Assembly: GCF_002091715.1 (NCBI RefSeq)
Contig: NZ_BDAG01000006.1
Span: 124,001-188,000, forward strand
DNA length: 64,000 nt
Direction of reading: 5' to 3'
Source: Pseudomonas migulae NBRC 103157
Lineage (GTDB): Bacteria > Pseudomonadota > Gammaproteobacteria > Pseudomonadales > Pseudomonadaceae
Position numbers and translations under genes: made by a program. Of the stretch, positions 36,183 to 45,063 are shown one piece after another. Below the pieces are notes generated by a model, which was not told where the DNA came from, searched no databases, and was given only the letters and a program-made list of their open reading frames with translations. Position 1 is the first letter of the stretch. Every line of letters starts with the position of its first letter.

Positions 36183-37106
36183 TCATAGAGCACTAAACCG
36201 CCGCCCCAACCCCTGCTCCGCAAACTGCTCAATAATGAAATCGACAAACGCCCGGGTCTTGCCCGGCAACAATTTGTGCTCCGCGTAATAGATAGAAATG
36301 TTGCCATCGTCGACGTACCAATCGGGCAACACCCGCTGCAACGTCCCGGCCTCCAGGTACCCCGCAGCAAACGGCATGCTCACCAGCGCAATGCCCAACC
36401 CCTGAGTCGCGGTCGCACAGGCAGCTTCCGAATCGCTCATGGTCATCCGCGCCTTGAGCGTCAGAGGACTGTGTTGCTGAGTGCGACTGGTCAACTGCCA
36501 GGAACGCACGCGCCCCGTCTGCGGCGACCGAATGAGGATGCCATCGTGATGTTTGAGGTCATCGGGTTCGACGATCGCCTCACGCCCTGCCAGATACTCG
36601 GCTGAAGCCACCAATACCCGATGGGCCGGCGTCAGCTTGCGCGCCACGACGCCTTGCGGCAGCTCGAATCCCCCTCCTATCGCGGCATCGAATCCCTGAG
36701 CGATCAGATCGACCTGTCGGTTATCGAAGTGCCAATCCGGGTTGATCGCCGGAAACCGCCGCAGAAACTCACCCAGCAACGGCACGACATACAATCGTCC
36801 GAACACCGTGCCCATGCTGACTTTCAGCGTACCGGCCGGACGTCCTTCGGCGCTGGCAAGGTTAGCCACCGCATTCTGGATCGTGAGCAAGCTGGAGCTG
36901 ACTTCGCCGAGAAACAGCTGACCGGCCTCGGTCAACGTCAGGCTGCGGGTGCTGCGCTGGAACAACCGCACACCGAGGTGCGCCTCAAGTTTTGCCACAC
37001 TCTTGCCCACCGCGGCGGGTGTCAGGCTCAGTCGCCGCGCAGCTTCGGCAAAGCTGCCGACTTCCGCGCTGCGCACGAAGCATTCGATACTGCTGAAGGT
37101 TTCCAT
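36183..37106 (-). CDS. LysR-family transcriptional regulator
   Basis: A 307-residue LysR regulator. The N-terminal winged helix-turn-helix (METFSSIECFVRSAEVGSF...AARRLSLTPAAVGKSVAKLEAHLG) occupies residues 1-60 and the periplasmic-binding-like effector domain the rest. ATG 37106 is preferred; an in-frame ATG three codons earlier is possible. It is divergent from an SDR gene across about 125 bases, so that gene is the likely target, with autoregulation. The effector is unknown. Confidence 0.93.
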   Translation of the reverse strand: METFSSIECFVRSAEVGSFAEAARRLSLTPAAVGKSVAKLEAHLGVRLFQRSTRSLTLTEAGQLFLGEVSSSLLTIQNAVANLASAEGRPAGTLKVSMGTVFGRLYVVPLLGEFLRRFPAINPDWHFDNRQVDLIAQGFDAAIGGGFELPQGVVARKLTPAHRVLVASAEYLAGREAIVEPDDLKHHDGILIRSPQTGRVRSWQLTSRTQQHSPLTLKARMTMSDSEAACATATQGLGIALVSMPFAAGYLEAGTLQRVLPDWYVDDGNISIYYAEHKLLPGKTRAFVDFIIEQFAEQGLGRRFSAL

Positions 37107-37231
37107 AGGCGCCACTATAAACTTCTGGTTTACACAGACTATCGCAATTACCGGCTACTCAGCGTGTAATCGGAATTCGATACTAGGCTCCATCAACCGA
37201 GACATCTCGCCTCGGGACTTTGGAGATCAGC

Positions 37232-37978
37232 ATGACTACTCAGAACCTCAGCGGCAAAGTGGCTTTGATTCAAGGCGGTTCCCGCGGCATCGGCGCAGCC
37301 ATCGTCAAACGCCTGGCCGCCGAAGGCGCAACCGTTGCCTTCACCTACGTCAGCTCCACGGCCAAGGCCGAAGAGCTGCAAAACAGCATCATCGGCAACG
37401 GCGGCAAGGCGCTGGCCATCAAGGCTGACAGTGCCGACGCCGAGGCCATCCGCAACGCCGTGAGCGCCACCGTCAAAGCCTTCGGTCGCCTGGACATCCT
37501 GGTCAACAACGCTGGCGTGCTGGCCGTTGCCCCGCTGGAGGATTTCAAACTCGAAGACTTCGACCAGACGCTGGCGATCAACGTACGCAGCGTGTTCATC
37601 GCTACCCAGGCCGCCGCGAAACACATGACCGAAGGCGGTCGCATTATCAACATCGGCAGCACCAATGCCGACCGCATGCCCTTCGCCGGTGGCGGCCCGT
37701 ACGCCATGAGCAAAGCGGCACTGGTCGGCCTGACCAAGGGCCTGGCCCGTGACCTCGGCCCGCGCGGGATCACGATCAACAACGTGCAACCGGGCCCGGT
37801 CGATACGGATATGAACCCGGCCAGCGGCGACTTCGCCGAAAGCCTGATCCCGCTGATGGCGGTGGGTCGTTACGGAAAAGCGGAAGAGATCGCCAGTTTC
37901 GTCGCCTACCTTGTGGGGCCGGAAGCGGGCTATATCACAGGGGCGAGCCTGACCATCGACGGTGGTTTCGGCGCTTGA
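37232..37978 (+). CDS. Short-chain dehydrogenase/reductase (3-oxoacyl-reductase type)
   Basis: A 248-residue classical SDR. The nucleotide-binding motif is GGSRGIG (15-21), with the more usual Thr of TGxxxGxG replaced by Gly (IQGGSRGIG). NNAG follows, and the active site is Ser with YAMSK (Tyr and Lys). The C-terminal GYITGASLTIDGGF is that of FabG-like proteins. GGAG lies 7 bases before ATG 37232. Divergent from and probably controlled by the LysR protein. Substrate is unknown; such LysR/SDR pairs occur widely in Pseudomonas. Confidence 0.93.
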   Translation: MTTQNLSGKVALIQGGSRGIGAAIVKRLAAEGATVAFTYVSSTAKAEELQNSIIGNGGKALAIKADSADAEAIRNAVSATVKAFGRLDILVNNAGVLAVAPLEDFKLEDFDQTLAINVRSVFIATQAAAKHMTEGGRIINIGSTNADRMPFAGGGPYAMSKAALVGLTKGLARDLGPRGITINNVQPGPVDTDMNPASGDFAESLIPLMAVGRYGKAEEIASFVAYLVGPEAGYITGASLTIDGGFGA

Positions 37979-37998
37979 TGAGTTAAACGCAAATCAAA

Positions 37999-38119
37999 TG
38001 TGGGAGCGGCGGTGCGACGATTCGACTTGCTCGCGAAGAGGGAGTGCCAGGCAACAATTATGTCGACTGATACGACGCCTTCGCGAGCAAGCCGAATCGT
38101 CGCACCGCCGCTCCCACAT
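37999..38119. repeat. REPIN (GTGGGAGCGGCGGTGCGACGATTCGACTTG type)
   Basis: The same long-arm subtype as at 26568-26685: TGTGGGAGCGGCGGTGCGAC... and its inverse ...GTCGCACCGCCGCTCCCACA, with inner ACTTGCTCGCGAAG arms, between convergent SDR and HAD genes. Confidence 0.93.
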
Positions 38120-38145
38120 TTGCCGGTTTCTTCCTGCGTGTCGTG

Positions 38146-38841
38146 TTAGGCCCACTCGAGCGCGGGCAAACCACATGCACTCGGTTTGAACGCTTTCAGC
38201 GTACGAAGAATGCCATCAGCGTGTGCGTATTTTTCGTCAGCCATCGCTGCATCGGGAATCGCAATCGCCGTCATCCCCGCCGCTTTCGCCGCCGTGACAC
38301 CGAACGGCGAATCTTCGAACACCAGGCAATCCTCAGGCGCCACGCCCAGGCGTCGTGCTGCCGTGAGGAAAATATCCGGCGCCGGCTTGGCTGCACCGAC
38401 CTCCGGGTCATCGGCCGTCACGATGAAGTCGAACAGCGCAAACCAGTCGCGATGCAACGTGGTTTTCTGGCCAAACGACTGACGCGAAGAACTCGTGCCC
38501 ACTGCAATCGGAATGTTGTTGGCCTTCAAGTGCCGAACCAGTTCCTCTGCCCCCGGCATCGCCAACGCTGTAGGAAAACGCTCGCGCATCAGCGGCTCGC
38601 GGATCACCAGAAACTCCTCGGCAGTGATCGGCAGTTCCAGCGCCTCGACCACATAACGCGCCAGATCGCCCGCGCCACGGCCGATGATGTTCTGCTTGAC
38701 GCTCCAGTCGAAGGTCCGGCCATAGCGCCCGGCAATGATCGACGTCACCTCGGTGTAAATGCCCTCGGTGTCCAGCAGCAAGCCGTCCATATCGAAAATC
38801 ACGGCTTTGATCGGGCCGAACTCTTTCAGCGGTGCATTCAT
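38146..38841 (-). CDS. HAD-IA family hydrolase (phosphatase/pseudouridine-5'-phosphatase-like)
   Basis: A 231-residue haloacid dehalogenase-type phosphatase. Motif I is FDMDGLLLDTE (16-26; nucleophile Asp17, acid Asp19), motif II VGTSSSRQ, a Lys (AAKPAPD) for motif III and FEDSPFGVTAAKAAGM for motif IV. A helical cap sits between motifs I and II. The GLLLDTE form and length resemble sugar- or pseudouridine-phosphate phosphatases (HDHD1/YniC-like). The substrate cannot be deduced from sequence. It stands between a REPIN and the divergent Rhs gene. Confidence 0.9.
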   Translation of the reverse strand: MNAPLKEFGPIKAVIFDMDGLLLDTEGIYTEVTSIIAGRYGRTFDWSVKQNIIGRGAGDLARYVVEALELPITAEEFLVIREPLMRERFPTALAMPGAEELVRHLKANNIPIAVGTSSSRQSFGQKTTLHRDWFALFDFIVTADDPEVGAAKPAPDIFLTAARRLGVAPEDCLVFEDSPFGVTAAKAAGMTAIAIPDAAMADEKYAHADGILRTLKAFKPSACGLPALEWA

Positions 38842-39102
38842 CGCATCTGATCCGTTTTTAATGACATCCCGACCGATTCAGGTACGGCTGAATCGCGGAT
38901 TGGATTAAAGGGTTCAGCAGCATAACGAGCGCGGCCGACATTGAGCAACGGGCAATCTCCCGACGCCGACAGAACCTGTTCCAAAGCGCTGCCCATGATT
39001 TAGCGATTCGCCCTACACCAAACGCCTCCTTTCCCGACTTCTTTCCCTGTTGATCCCCCGCAAAGTCTCGCGATCAAAATCGACCCGCGCGAGGGACTGC
39101 GA

Positions 39103-42100
39103 ATGTTCAACCCCGACAAGGTCCTGGCCTTGAACAACGCCATCGGCCTGATCGTGGTCGCCGCCATGAACCCTGGACAACCGGACGTCGAGGCGCTGCT
39201 TGGGGATTTTCGTCTCTGCCTCAACGACTACGAAGCCTGGGCGGAAAATTTCTGGACCGGTTGGGCGCTGGACGTCGAGCAGGTGTTCAAGGTCGGTGAC
39301 GACGTTCGCTTGAGCGCACCGAAGAATTCTACCGGCCCCATCAGCTCGACCCTCGCCACGTGCCCGGCCAGCGGCCCTTTGACCCTGGTGCACATGTTTG
39401 ACACGGCGCGCTTTGTGCCGATTGGCGATACGCCAGTGATGCTCGAACCCCTGCTGGCCGAGGACAAAGGCGTACCGACGTTTGGCGAGGCGATTCACAA
39501 AGTCATTGGCCCCAGCGGCCTTCTCGAAATCCCTGAATGCTGGCGTGGCCAGCGATACCGCATCACATTTTTTCCCGACGTTTCCGTCGCTCACGTCAAA
39601 GCGCTTTACGCCTCTTATCAAAGCGTGATCGACGAACTTGAAGGTTGGTTGCGCAACGAGTGGACGACCGAGTTTGAGCCCTTGTGGGCGGGGTTTACCG
39701 AGGCCGGGTTCACTGAGCGCTATGGCCTGCTGCAACAGGCCGATTGGCGTGGTTTCGAGAAGTCGCTGCACGGTTTGTGGGATGACGTGAAGCAGGTCTT
39801 TGCTCTGATGGCCGACCTGCAAGCCAACAGCGAAAAACTCCTTGAGTACCTGAGCGAGGTTGAGCTCGAAACGCTGCTGAACGCGTCGGCCGAAGCCATC
39901 GCCAACGTGTTGCTGGTGTTGAGCGATGAACCGTTGATGTTCATCCATCTCGCGGCCTTCACCAGTTGGTTGCGCCTGTTGCCGCCGCAGTTCGTCGCCG
40001 AGGTGGTGGCGGACATTCGCACAGAGGTACTGATCGGTTTCCTGCTGGTGCGCCTCACGGGTCCTGCAGGACTGACCGTCGGCATGAGCGCCAAAGTACT
40101 GGGCAAGATCAAGTCCGAGCGTGCACGACAATGGCTGGCGGCGGCGAGTGTGCGACTGGCCGGGGTTACGACGGGCGCTGATCTTACCCGTCACGCGGGC
40201 GCGCTTAAACCATTGATGGTCAACGCCAGGAATGCGCCATTCAAACCTGCGCCAGCGGTTCCACTGCACATCAACGACGGTCAATCAGCGGCTGTGCAGG
40301 TCAACAATCCGCTCGCCATTGCCCGCAACAAGTCCGAAGCCAAGACCCGCCTGAGCCGGCAGGAACATCGCGATGATGCCTCCGCCCCGGCGAAAAACCC
40401 GAACGGCGACAGTGTCGATTCAGCGGACAACACCGCGACCAACGGCTGCCCGGTGTCGATGGTCACCGGCGAAGAACTGCTGACCCTGATCGATGGCTCG
40501 CTGGATGGTCTGTTGCCGTTCGAGTTCACCCGCGTGTACCGCACCAGTGCCGCCGAAATCGACGCAGGGCTCGGATTTGGCTGGAGTCATTCCCTGGCGC
40601 ATCGGCTGGAAATCGATGGCGACATCGTCAGCTGGATCGACCACGAAAACCGTCGCATCACTTTCCCGCTGCCAGACAGCGAACGACCGGCCATCCACAA
40701 CAGCCTGTCGCGGGCGGCGATTTATCTGGGGGACGAGCCAGAAGAACTGATGCTCGCACTGGCCGGCGAAACAGTGCGCTTTTACCACTTCCGGACAGGA
40801 CGACTGACGGCCATCAGCGACGCCTATGGCAATCGGCTGACAGTGCAGCGCGACAGGTCCGACAGAATCAAGCGCCTCGACAATGGCGCCGGGCGCTCAC
40901 TGCGATTGCGCTATGACCGCCGGCACATCGCCGCCGTCGAGTATCAGAGCTTCCATCCAGCCGCCATGCTGGAAGACGCCTGGCGCACCGAACAAACACT
41001 GGTTGCCTACCGTTACGACGCCTGCCATCGGTTGATCGAAGCCACCAATGCCCTCGGTGAAAGCGAACGCTACGACTACGACGACCAGCAGGTCATTTTG
41101 CAGCGGCAGCTGGCCGGTGGCGCGAGTTTCTTCTGGGAGTGGGAAAGGTCCGGCAAGGCTGCGCGATGCGTCCGACATTGGGCGTCGTTTTCACAAATGG
41201 ATACGCGGTATGTCTGGGATGACAACGGTGGCGTGCAGGTAAAAAACGTCGATGGCAGCGAAGCGTTTTACCAGCACGATCATCAGGCGCGGCTCGTGCG
41301 GCGGGTTGAACCGGACGGAGCGGAACACTGCAACGCCTATGACGAAAAAGGCCGGCTGATTGCCGAAAAGAATCCGCTGGGGGCGATTACCCAATACCGC
41401 TATGACGAAATCGGGCGACTGATTGCCCTGGCTCCACCTGAAGGCGAGCCGACGTCCTACGAATACCGCCATGGTTTCCTGCATGCGCAGTCTCGCGGCA
41501 AAGCGGTGTGGAGGTACCAGCGCAATGCCCAGGGGGACGTCACCGAAGCGACCGATCCTGACGGGCAAGTCACCCATTATCACTACGACGGAAAAGGTCG
41601 GCTGCTCTCGGCCCGTTACCCAGACAACAGTCGGCATCTACTCGTCCGCAATGCCCTGGGCCAGTTGATCGAAGAGAACTTGCCGGATGGCAGTCAGCGG
41701 CGTTTTTCCTACGACATGCTTGGCCGGCAGACTACTCGTCAGGACGAGCACGGTGCCGTCACCCGGTACGAATGGGACGCCGTTGGACGACTGCTCCAGA
41801 CGACGTTTCCCACAGGTGCCACTCGCGCCTTCAGCTACAACGCCTACGGCAAGATCGTTGCCGAACGTGATGAGCTGGGCCGCATCACCCGTTTTGAATA
41901 CGCCGATGATCTGCACCTGATCAGCCGCAGGATCAATCCCGACGGCACGCAACTGCTTTACCGCTACGACAACGCACAGTTACTGCTGACCGGGATCGAA
42001 AACGAATCCGGCGAGCAATATCAGCTGGACTACACACCCAATGGATTGATCCGACAGGAAACCGGGTTCGATGGCCGCCGCACCGCCTATGCCTACGACC

Positions 42101-43971
42101 TCAACGGTCATCTGCTGGAGAAAACCGAGTTCGGTGATGACGACTCGACACTGATTACCGCTTATCAACGGGATTCGACTGGACGCTTGCTGGTCAAGAC
42201 GCTGCCGGACGGCGTCAGCGTCGAGTACCGCTATGACAGCCTTGGGCGGTTGGTCAGCATCGATGACGGACACGATCACCCGCTGGAGTTCGCGTACGAC
42301 CAACAGGACCGGCTGGTCACCGAACACCAAGGATGGGGCACGTTGCGCTATGGCTACGATGCCTGTGGACAACTCAATCACCTGCGTCTGCCGGACAACA
42401 GCAAACTCGATTTCCATCACGCCAAGGGTGGCGCACTGACGGCCATTGACCTCAATGGAGCTCGTCTGACGTTGCATACCTTGGTCGCCAATCGCGAACA
42501 GACCCGCCAACAGGGTCTGTTGCTCAGCGAGTACCAGTACGACGACCAGGGACGTTTGAAGACCCACGCTGTAAGCCGACAACAGCAATCGCTGTATCGC
42601 CGCGATTATGCCTACAGCGCCAATGGCAATCTCGACAGCATCGCCGACTCCCGGCACGGCCAGCGCAGCTACCGCTACGACCCGCTCGACCGGCTGATTT
42701 GCGTCCGCCACTCCCGCGATCACCAACCGGAAACCTTCGCCCATGACCCGGCCGGAAACCTGCTGATGCAGGATCGCCCCGGCGTAGCGAAGGTGCTGGG
42801 TAATCGCCTGCTGAGGCAAGGCGACCGGCATTACGATTACGACGCCTTCGGCAACCTCAGCCGCGAACTGATTGGCACTGGGCAAAAACTTGTCACCGAA
42901 TATCGTTACGACTGCCAGCATCGGCTGATCGGCGTCACCCTGCCCGACGGTCGTTGCGCGAGTTACCGCTATGACGCCTTCGGCCGTCGTATCAGCAAAA
43001 CGGTCGACGGCAAAACCACCGAGTTCTTCTGGCAGGGCGACAACCTCGTCGCCGAAAGCAGCCGCGAGCATTACCGCAGTTATGTCTACGAACCGGGCAG
43101 CCTACGGCCGCTGGCCATGCTCGACGGCAAAGGTCCGCGCAAGGCTTGCCCGTTTTACTACCAGCTCGACCATCTCGGTACACCGCACGAGCTCACGGAT
43201 TACAGCGGCGACATCGTCTGGGCCGCCCGATACACCGCCTACGGCCGCCTCACCCGACTGAACCGGAACACCCACCAGATCCTTGACCAGCCATTGCGGT
43301 TTCAGGGTCAGTATTTCGACGCCGAGAGCGGCCTGCATTACAACCGGCATCGGTATTACCAGCCGGAGGTCGGACGGTATTTGACGTCGGATCCGAGCAA
43401 ACTGGCCGGAGGATTGAACCAGTATCAGTACACGCGAAACCCGACGGGGTGGGTCGATCCGTTGGGGTTGAGTGATTGTCCGGGGACGGGGAAATGCGGG
43501 GCGGCGGTTGGGGACTCAACCAATAAGGCAACCGTAAAAGGTGCTGAACCCACATTGCCTAAGCCGAAGGGAGAAGACGATTACTTATACCGCGGAGATG
43601 GCCGAGAGCCTGATGATGTATTCGAAAACGGCTTCAAAAGTAAAGGTAAAAGCAATGATCTGTTACTCCACTCTATCGACAGTGACCACCCGCCGAGCAA
43701 CTTTATTAGCACATCAACGTCGAGAGATATGGGAAAAACTTTTGCTACCGGCTTCAACACGAAAATAGGTTATCTCTACACGCTCCAGAAAATCCCCGGG
43801 TACGACTTGAAGAAAGAGCTTGGTGCGATGTATCAATTCGATAGGGAGAAGGAAATAGCCATACCAGACCGGATTAAAAATGAGGATGTCCTCGGAGCAA
43901 CGTTGATCATTGATGACGGTAGAGAATTCGGCTATTCCATACCCAATCCAAATAGGAAAATCAGGAAATGA
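39103..43971 (+). CDS. Rhs polymorphic toxin with C-terminal ADP-ribosyltransferase
   Basis: A 1622-residue Rhs protein. Residues 1-440: an alpha-helical N-terminal region with a hydrophobic stretch (near residues 265-335), without PAAR or signal peptide. Residues about 447-1440: DUF6531 start (NGCPVSMVTGEE) and many YD/RHS repeats (such as YRYDALGR-like units), forming the cocoon shell. Residues about 1380-1455: the core with LDHLGTPHEL, FQGQYFDAESGLHYNRHRYY and the autocleavage motif DPLGL. The final about 150 residues are the toxin. They carry LYRGDGREPDDVFENGF (Arg1497), STSTS (1536-1540) and ExE (Glu1582-x-Glu1584), the R-S-E signature of cholera/pertussis-type arginine-specific mono-ADP-ribosyltransferases. 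The tip is AT-richer than the shell. The stop overlaps the next gene by 4 bases. Confidence 0.93.
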   Translation: MFNPDKVLALNNAIGLIVVAAMNPGQPDVEALLGDFRLCLNDYEAWAENFWTGWALDVEQVFKVGDDVRLSAPKNSTGPISSTLATCPASGPLTLVHMFDTARFVPIGDTPVMLEPLLAEDKGVPTFGEAIHKVIGPSGLLEIPECWRGQRYRITFFPDVSVAHVKALYASYQSVIDELEGWLRNEWTTEFEPLWAGFTEAGFTERYGLLQQADWRGFEKSLHGLWDDVKQVFALMADLQANSEKLLEYLSEVELETLLNASAEAIANVLLVLSDEPLMFIHLAAFTSWLRLLPPQFVAEVVADIRTEVLIGFLLVRLTGPAGLTVGMSAKVLGKIKSERARQWLAAASVRLAGVTTGADLTRHAGALKPLMVNARNAPFKPAPAVPLHINDGQSAAVQVNNPLAIARNKSEAKTRLSRQEHRDDASAPAKNPNGDSVDSADNTATNGCPVSMVTGEELLTLIDGSLDGLLPFEFTRVYRTSAAEIDAGLGFGWSHSLAHRLEIDGDIVSWIDHENRRITFPLPDSERPAIHNSLSRAAIYLGDEPEELMLALAGETVRFYHFRTGRLTAISDAYGNRLTVQRDRSDRIKRLDNGAGRSLRLRYDRRHIAAVEYQSFHPAAMLEDAWRTEQTLVAYRYDACHRLIEATNALGESERYDYDDQQVILQRQLAGGASFFWEWERSGKAARCVRHWASFSQMDTRYVWDDNGGVQVKNVDGSEAFYQHDHQARLVRRVEPDGAEHCNAYDEKGRLIAEKNPLGAITQYRYDEIGRLIALAPPEGEPTSYEYRHGFLHAQSRGKAVWRYQRNAQGDVTEATDPDGQVTHYHYDGKGRLLSARYPDNSRHLLVRNALGQLIEENLPDGSQRRFSYDMLGRQTTRQDEHGAVTRYEWDAVGRLLQTTFPTGATRAFSYNAYGKIVAERDELGRITRFEYADDLHLISRRINPDGTQLLYRYDNAQLLLTGIENESGEQYQLDYTPNGLIRQETGFDGRRTAYAYDLNGHLLEKTEFGDDDSTLITAYQRDSTGRLLVKTLPDGVSVEYRYDSLGRLVSIDDGHDHPLEFAYDQQDRLVTEHQGWGTLRYGYDACGQLNHLRLPDNSKLDFHHAKGGALTAIDLNGARLTLHTLVANREQTRQQGLLLSEYQYDDQGRLKTHAVSRQQQSLYRRDYAYSANGNLDSIADSRHGQRSYRYDPLDRLICVRHSRDHQPETFAHDPAGNLLMQDRPGVAKVLGNRLLRQGDRHYDYDAFGNLSRELIGTGQKLVTEYRYDCQHRLIGVTLPDGRCASYRYDAFGRRISKTVDGKTTEFFWQGDNLVAESSREHYRSYVYEPGSLRPLAMLDGKGPRKACPFYYQLDHLGTPHELTDYSGDIVWAARYTAYGRLTRLNRNTHQILDQPLRFQGQYFDAESGLHYNRHRYYQPEVGRYLTSDPSKLAGGLNQYQYTRNPTGWVDPLGLSDCPGTGKCGAAVGDSTNKATVKGAEPTLPKPKGEDDYLYRGDGREPDDVFENGFKSKGKSNDLLLHSIDSDHPPSNFISTSTSRDMGKTFATGFNTKIGYLYTLQKIPGYDLKKELGAMYQFDREKEIAIPDRIKNEDVLGATLIIDDGREFGYSIPNPNRKIRK

Positions 43972-44363
43972 CATCTGAAGTTGAATTGACAATCTGTATT
44001 GATGGAAGAAAGGAAACAGCTCAACTGATCTGCGACAGCAAAGCCGTATCCATCACTTTTGTGCTGGGAAACGGTGTCCAGAAAACATATGAAGATACTG
44101 ACTTTTACAGATGCCTTGGTCTGATTCGAGAAGACCATCCCCACATTCGATTTCTTTGTAAAGGATCAAAGGTCAACGTTCACCCTTCCAGCATGTCTTC
44201 ACAGATGTCTCGCGGCTTAAAAGCGTACGAATTAACACTGGGTAAAAAAGCATCACTCGACGACATCGTTTACATTTTTGACTATGACGAAGACAACTTG
44301 ACGAATGATCCGGAGGTTCAACGAAATTTCTTCAGAAAATGGATCGAATCAGAAAAAGAATAA
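43968..44363 (+). CDS. Candidate immunity protein for the Rhs-ADP-ribosyltransferase
   Basis: A 131-residue cytoplasmic protein with no recognised family. It starts inside the toxin stop codon (ATGA overlap), the usual toxin/immunity arrangement. The N-terminal half is predicted strand-rich (VELTICIDGRKETAQLIC, AVSITFVLGNG). The C-terminal half is acidic (IFDYDEDNLTNDPE; FRKWIESEKE) and could bind the positively charged part of an ADP-ribosyltransferase. The codons are as AT-rich as the toxin tip, implying they arrived together. The stop codon is the first arm of an intrinsic terminator. Immunity is inferred from position only. Confidence 0.75.
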   Translation: MTSEVELTICIDGRKETAQLICDSKAVSITFVLGNGVQKTYEDTDFYRCLGLIREDHPHIRFLCKGSKVNVHPSSMSSQMSRGLKAYELTLGKKASLDDIVYIFDYDEDNLTNDPEVQRNFFRKWIESEKE

Positions 44364-44386
44364 CGTGGTTAACCCACGTTATCTTT
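44361..44386 (+). terminator. Terminator of the Rhs toxin-immunity unit
   Basis: TAACGTGG-TTAAC-CCACGTTA followed by TCTTTT. The first arm contains the stop codon of the immunity gene, so the unit ends precisely here. Confidence 0.85.
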
Positions 44387-44422
44387 TCGAGGTATGGCTC
44401 GAAGTAACAGCGGCTACAGTGA

Positions 44423-44638
44423 TCAACTCGGCTCGTCAGAACCCTCCTTCCCCGCAATATCCGGATCATCAGGAAGCGCTTCAACATCAGTATCGCTGCG
44501 CTTTACATCACCGTCAGGCACCTGTTCCACACCAGGCTCATCATCCGGCGGCCGCTGATCGCGACTCAGGGGATCAGTCGGCGAAGGCAGCGGATACTCA
44601 GGGGTATCGTCGTCGGTGTCTTTGGGGTCAGCGTTCAT
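44423..44638 (-). CDS. Small acidic, proline/aspartate-rich protein
   Basis: A 71-residue hydrophilic protein dominated by Asp, Pro and Glu (for instance DPKDTDDDTPEYPLPSP), with no hydrophobic segment and probably disordered. GAGAGGTG precedes ATG 44638. Function unknown; it and the next gene are two adjacent small acidic proteins on the same strand with their own ribosome-binding sites, so they are probably real. Confidence 0.7.
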   Translation of the reverse strand: MNADPKDTDDDTPEYPLPSPTDPLSRDQRPPDDEPGVEQVPDGDVKRSDTDVEALPDDPDIAGKEGSDEPS

Positions 44639-44746
44639 AAAGCACCTCTCAAGGGGCCTGAAAAACAGGTCCTGACATTTTGATGACAGCGTGACGAACG
44701 CAGTTCGATCACGGGGACGATCGGTCGCCCCGATCGCAGCGGCCGA

Positions 44747-44935
44747 TCATTGCTCGTCTTCGTCGTCATCCTCGTCTTCAAACTCTGTCTGGCCGACGTC
44801 GCCCGCATCATCGGCATCGTTGAGCGGCACCGTCGCATCATCCATCAGCGACCCCGGATCTTCATTACCCGGATCATTGATAAACGGCAGTCCGCTCGGA
44901 CCTTTTTCTTCCTTGCCTTCGGTTTCAGGTGTCAT
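44747..44935 (-). CDS. Small highly acidic protein
   Basis: A 62-residue protein of unknown function ending in a run of acidic residues (EFEDEDDDEDEQ). Several Gly-Asp-Pro units give it a disordered look, and no membrane segment or Cys is present. GAGGGG precedes the ATG. It lies between a similar acidic gene and the glycine-zipper pair. Confidence 0.68.
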   Translation of the reverse strand: MTPETEGKEEKGPSGLPFINDPGNEDPGSLMDDATVPLNDADDAGDVGQTEFEDEDDDEDEQ

Positions 44936-45020
44936 GGCATACCCCTCGATATTCAGGTGTGTATGAAGTTCGAGGCAATCTGAGGGCCAAACGTTCCGGA
45001 GTACTTCTCGCGAAAACGAA

Positions 45021-45043
45021 AAACCCGGCGCCAGGCCGGGTTT
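45021..45043 (-). terminator. Intrinsic terminator downstream of the first glycine-zipper gene
   Basis: AAACCCGGC-GCCAG-GCCGGGTTT; on the minus strand it is followed by TTCGTTTTCG. Confidence 0.75.
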
Positions 45044-45063
45044 CTAGTGTCATTCGCTATCGG

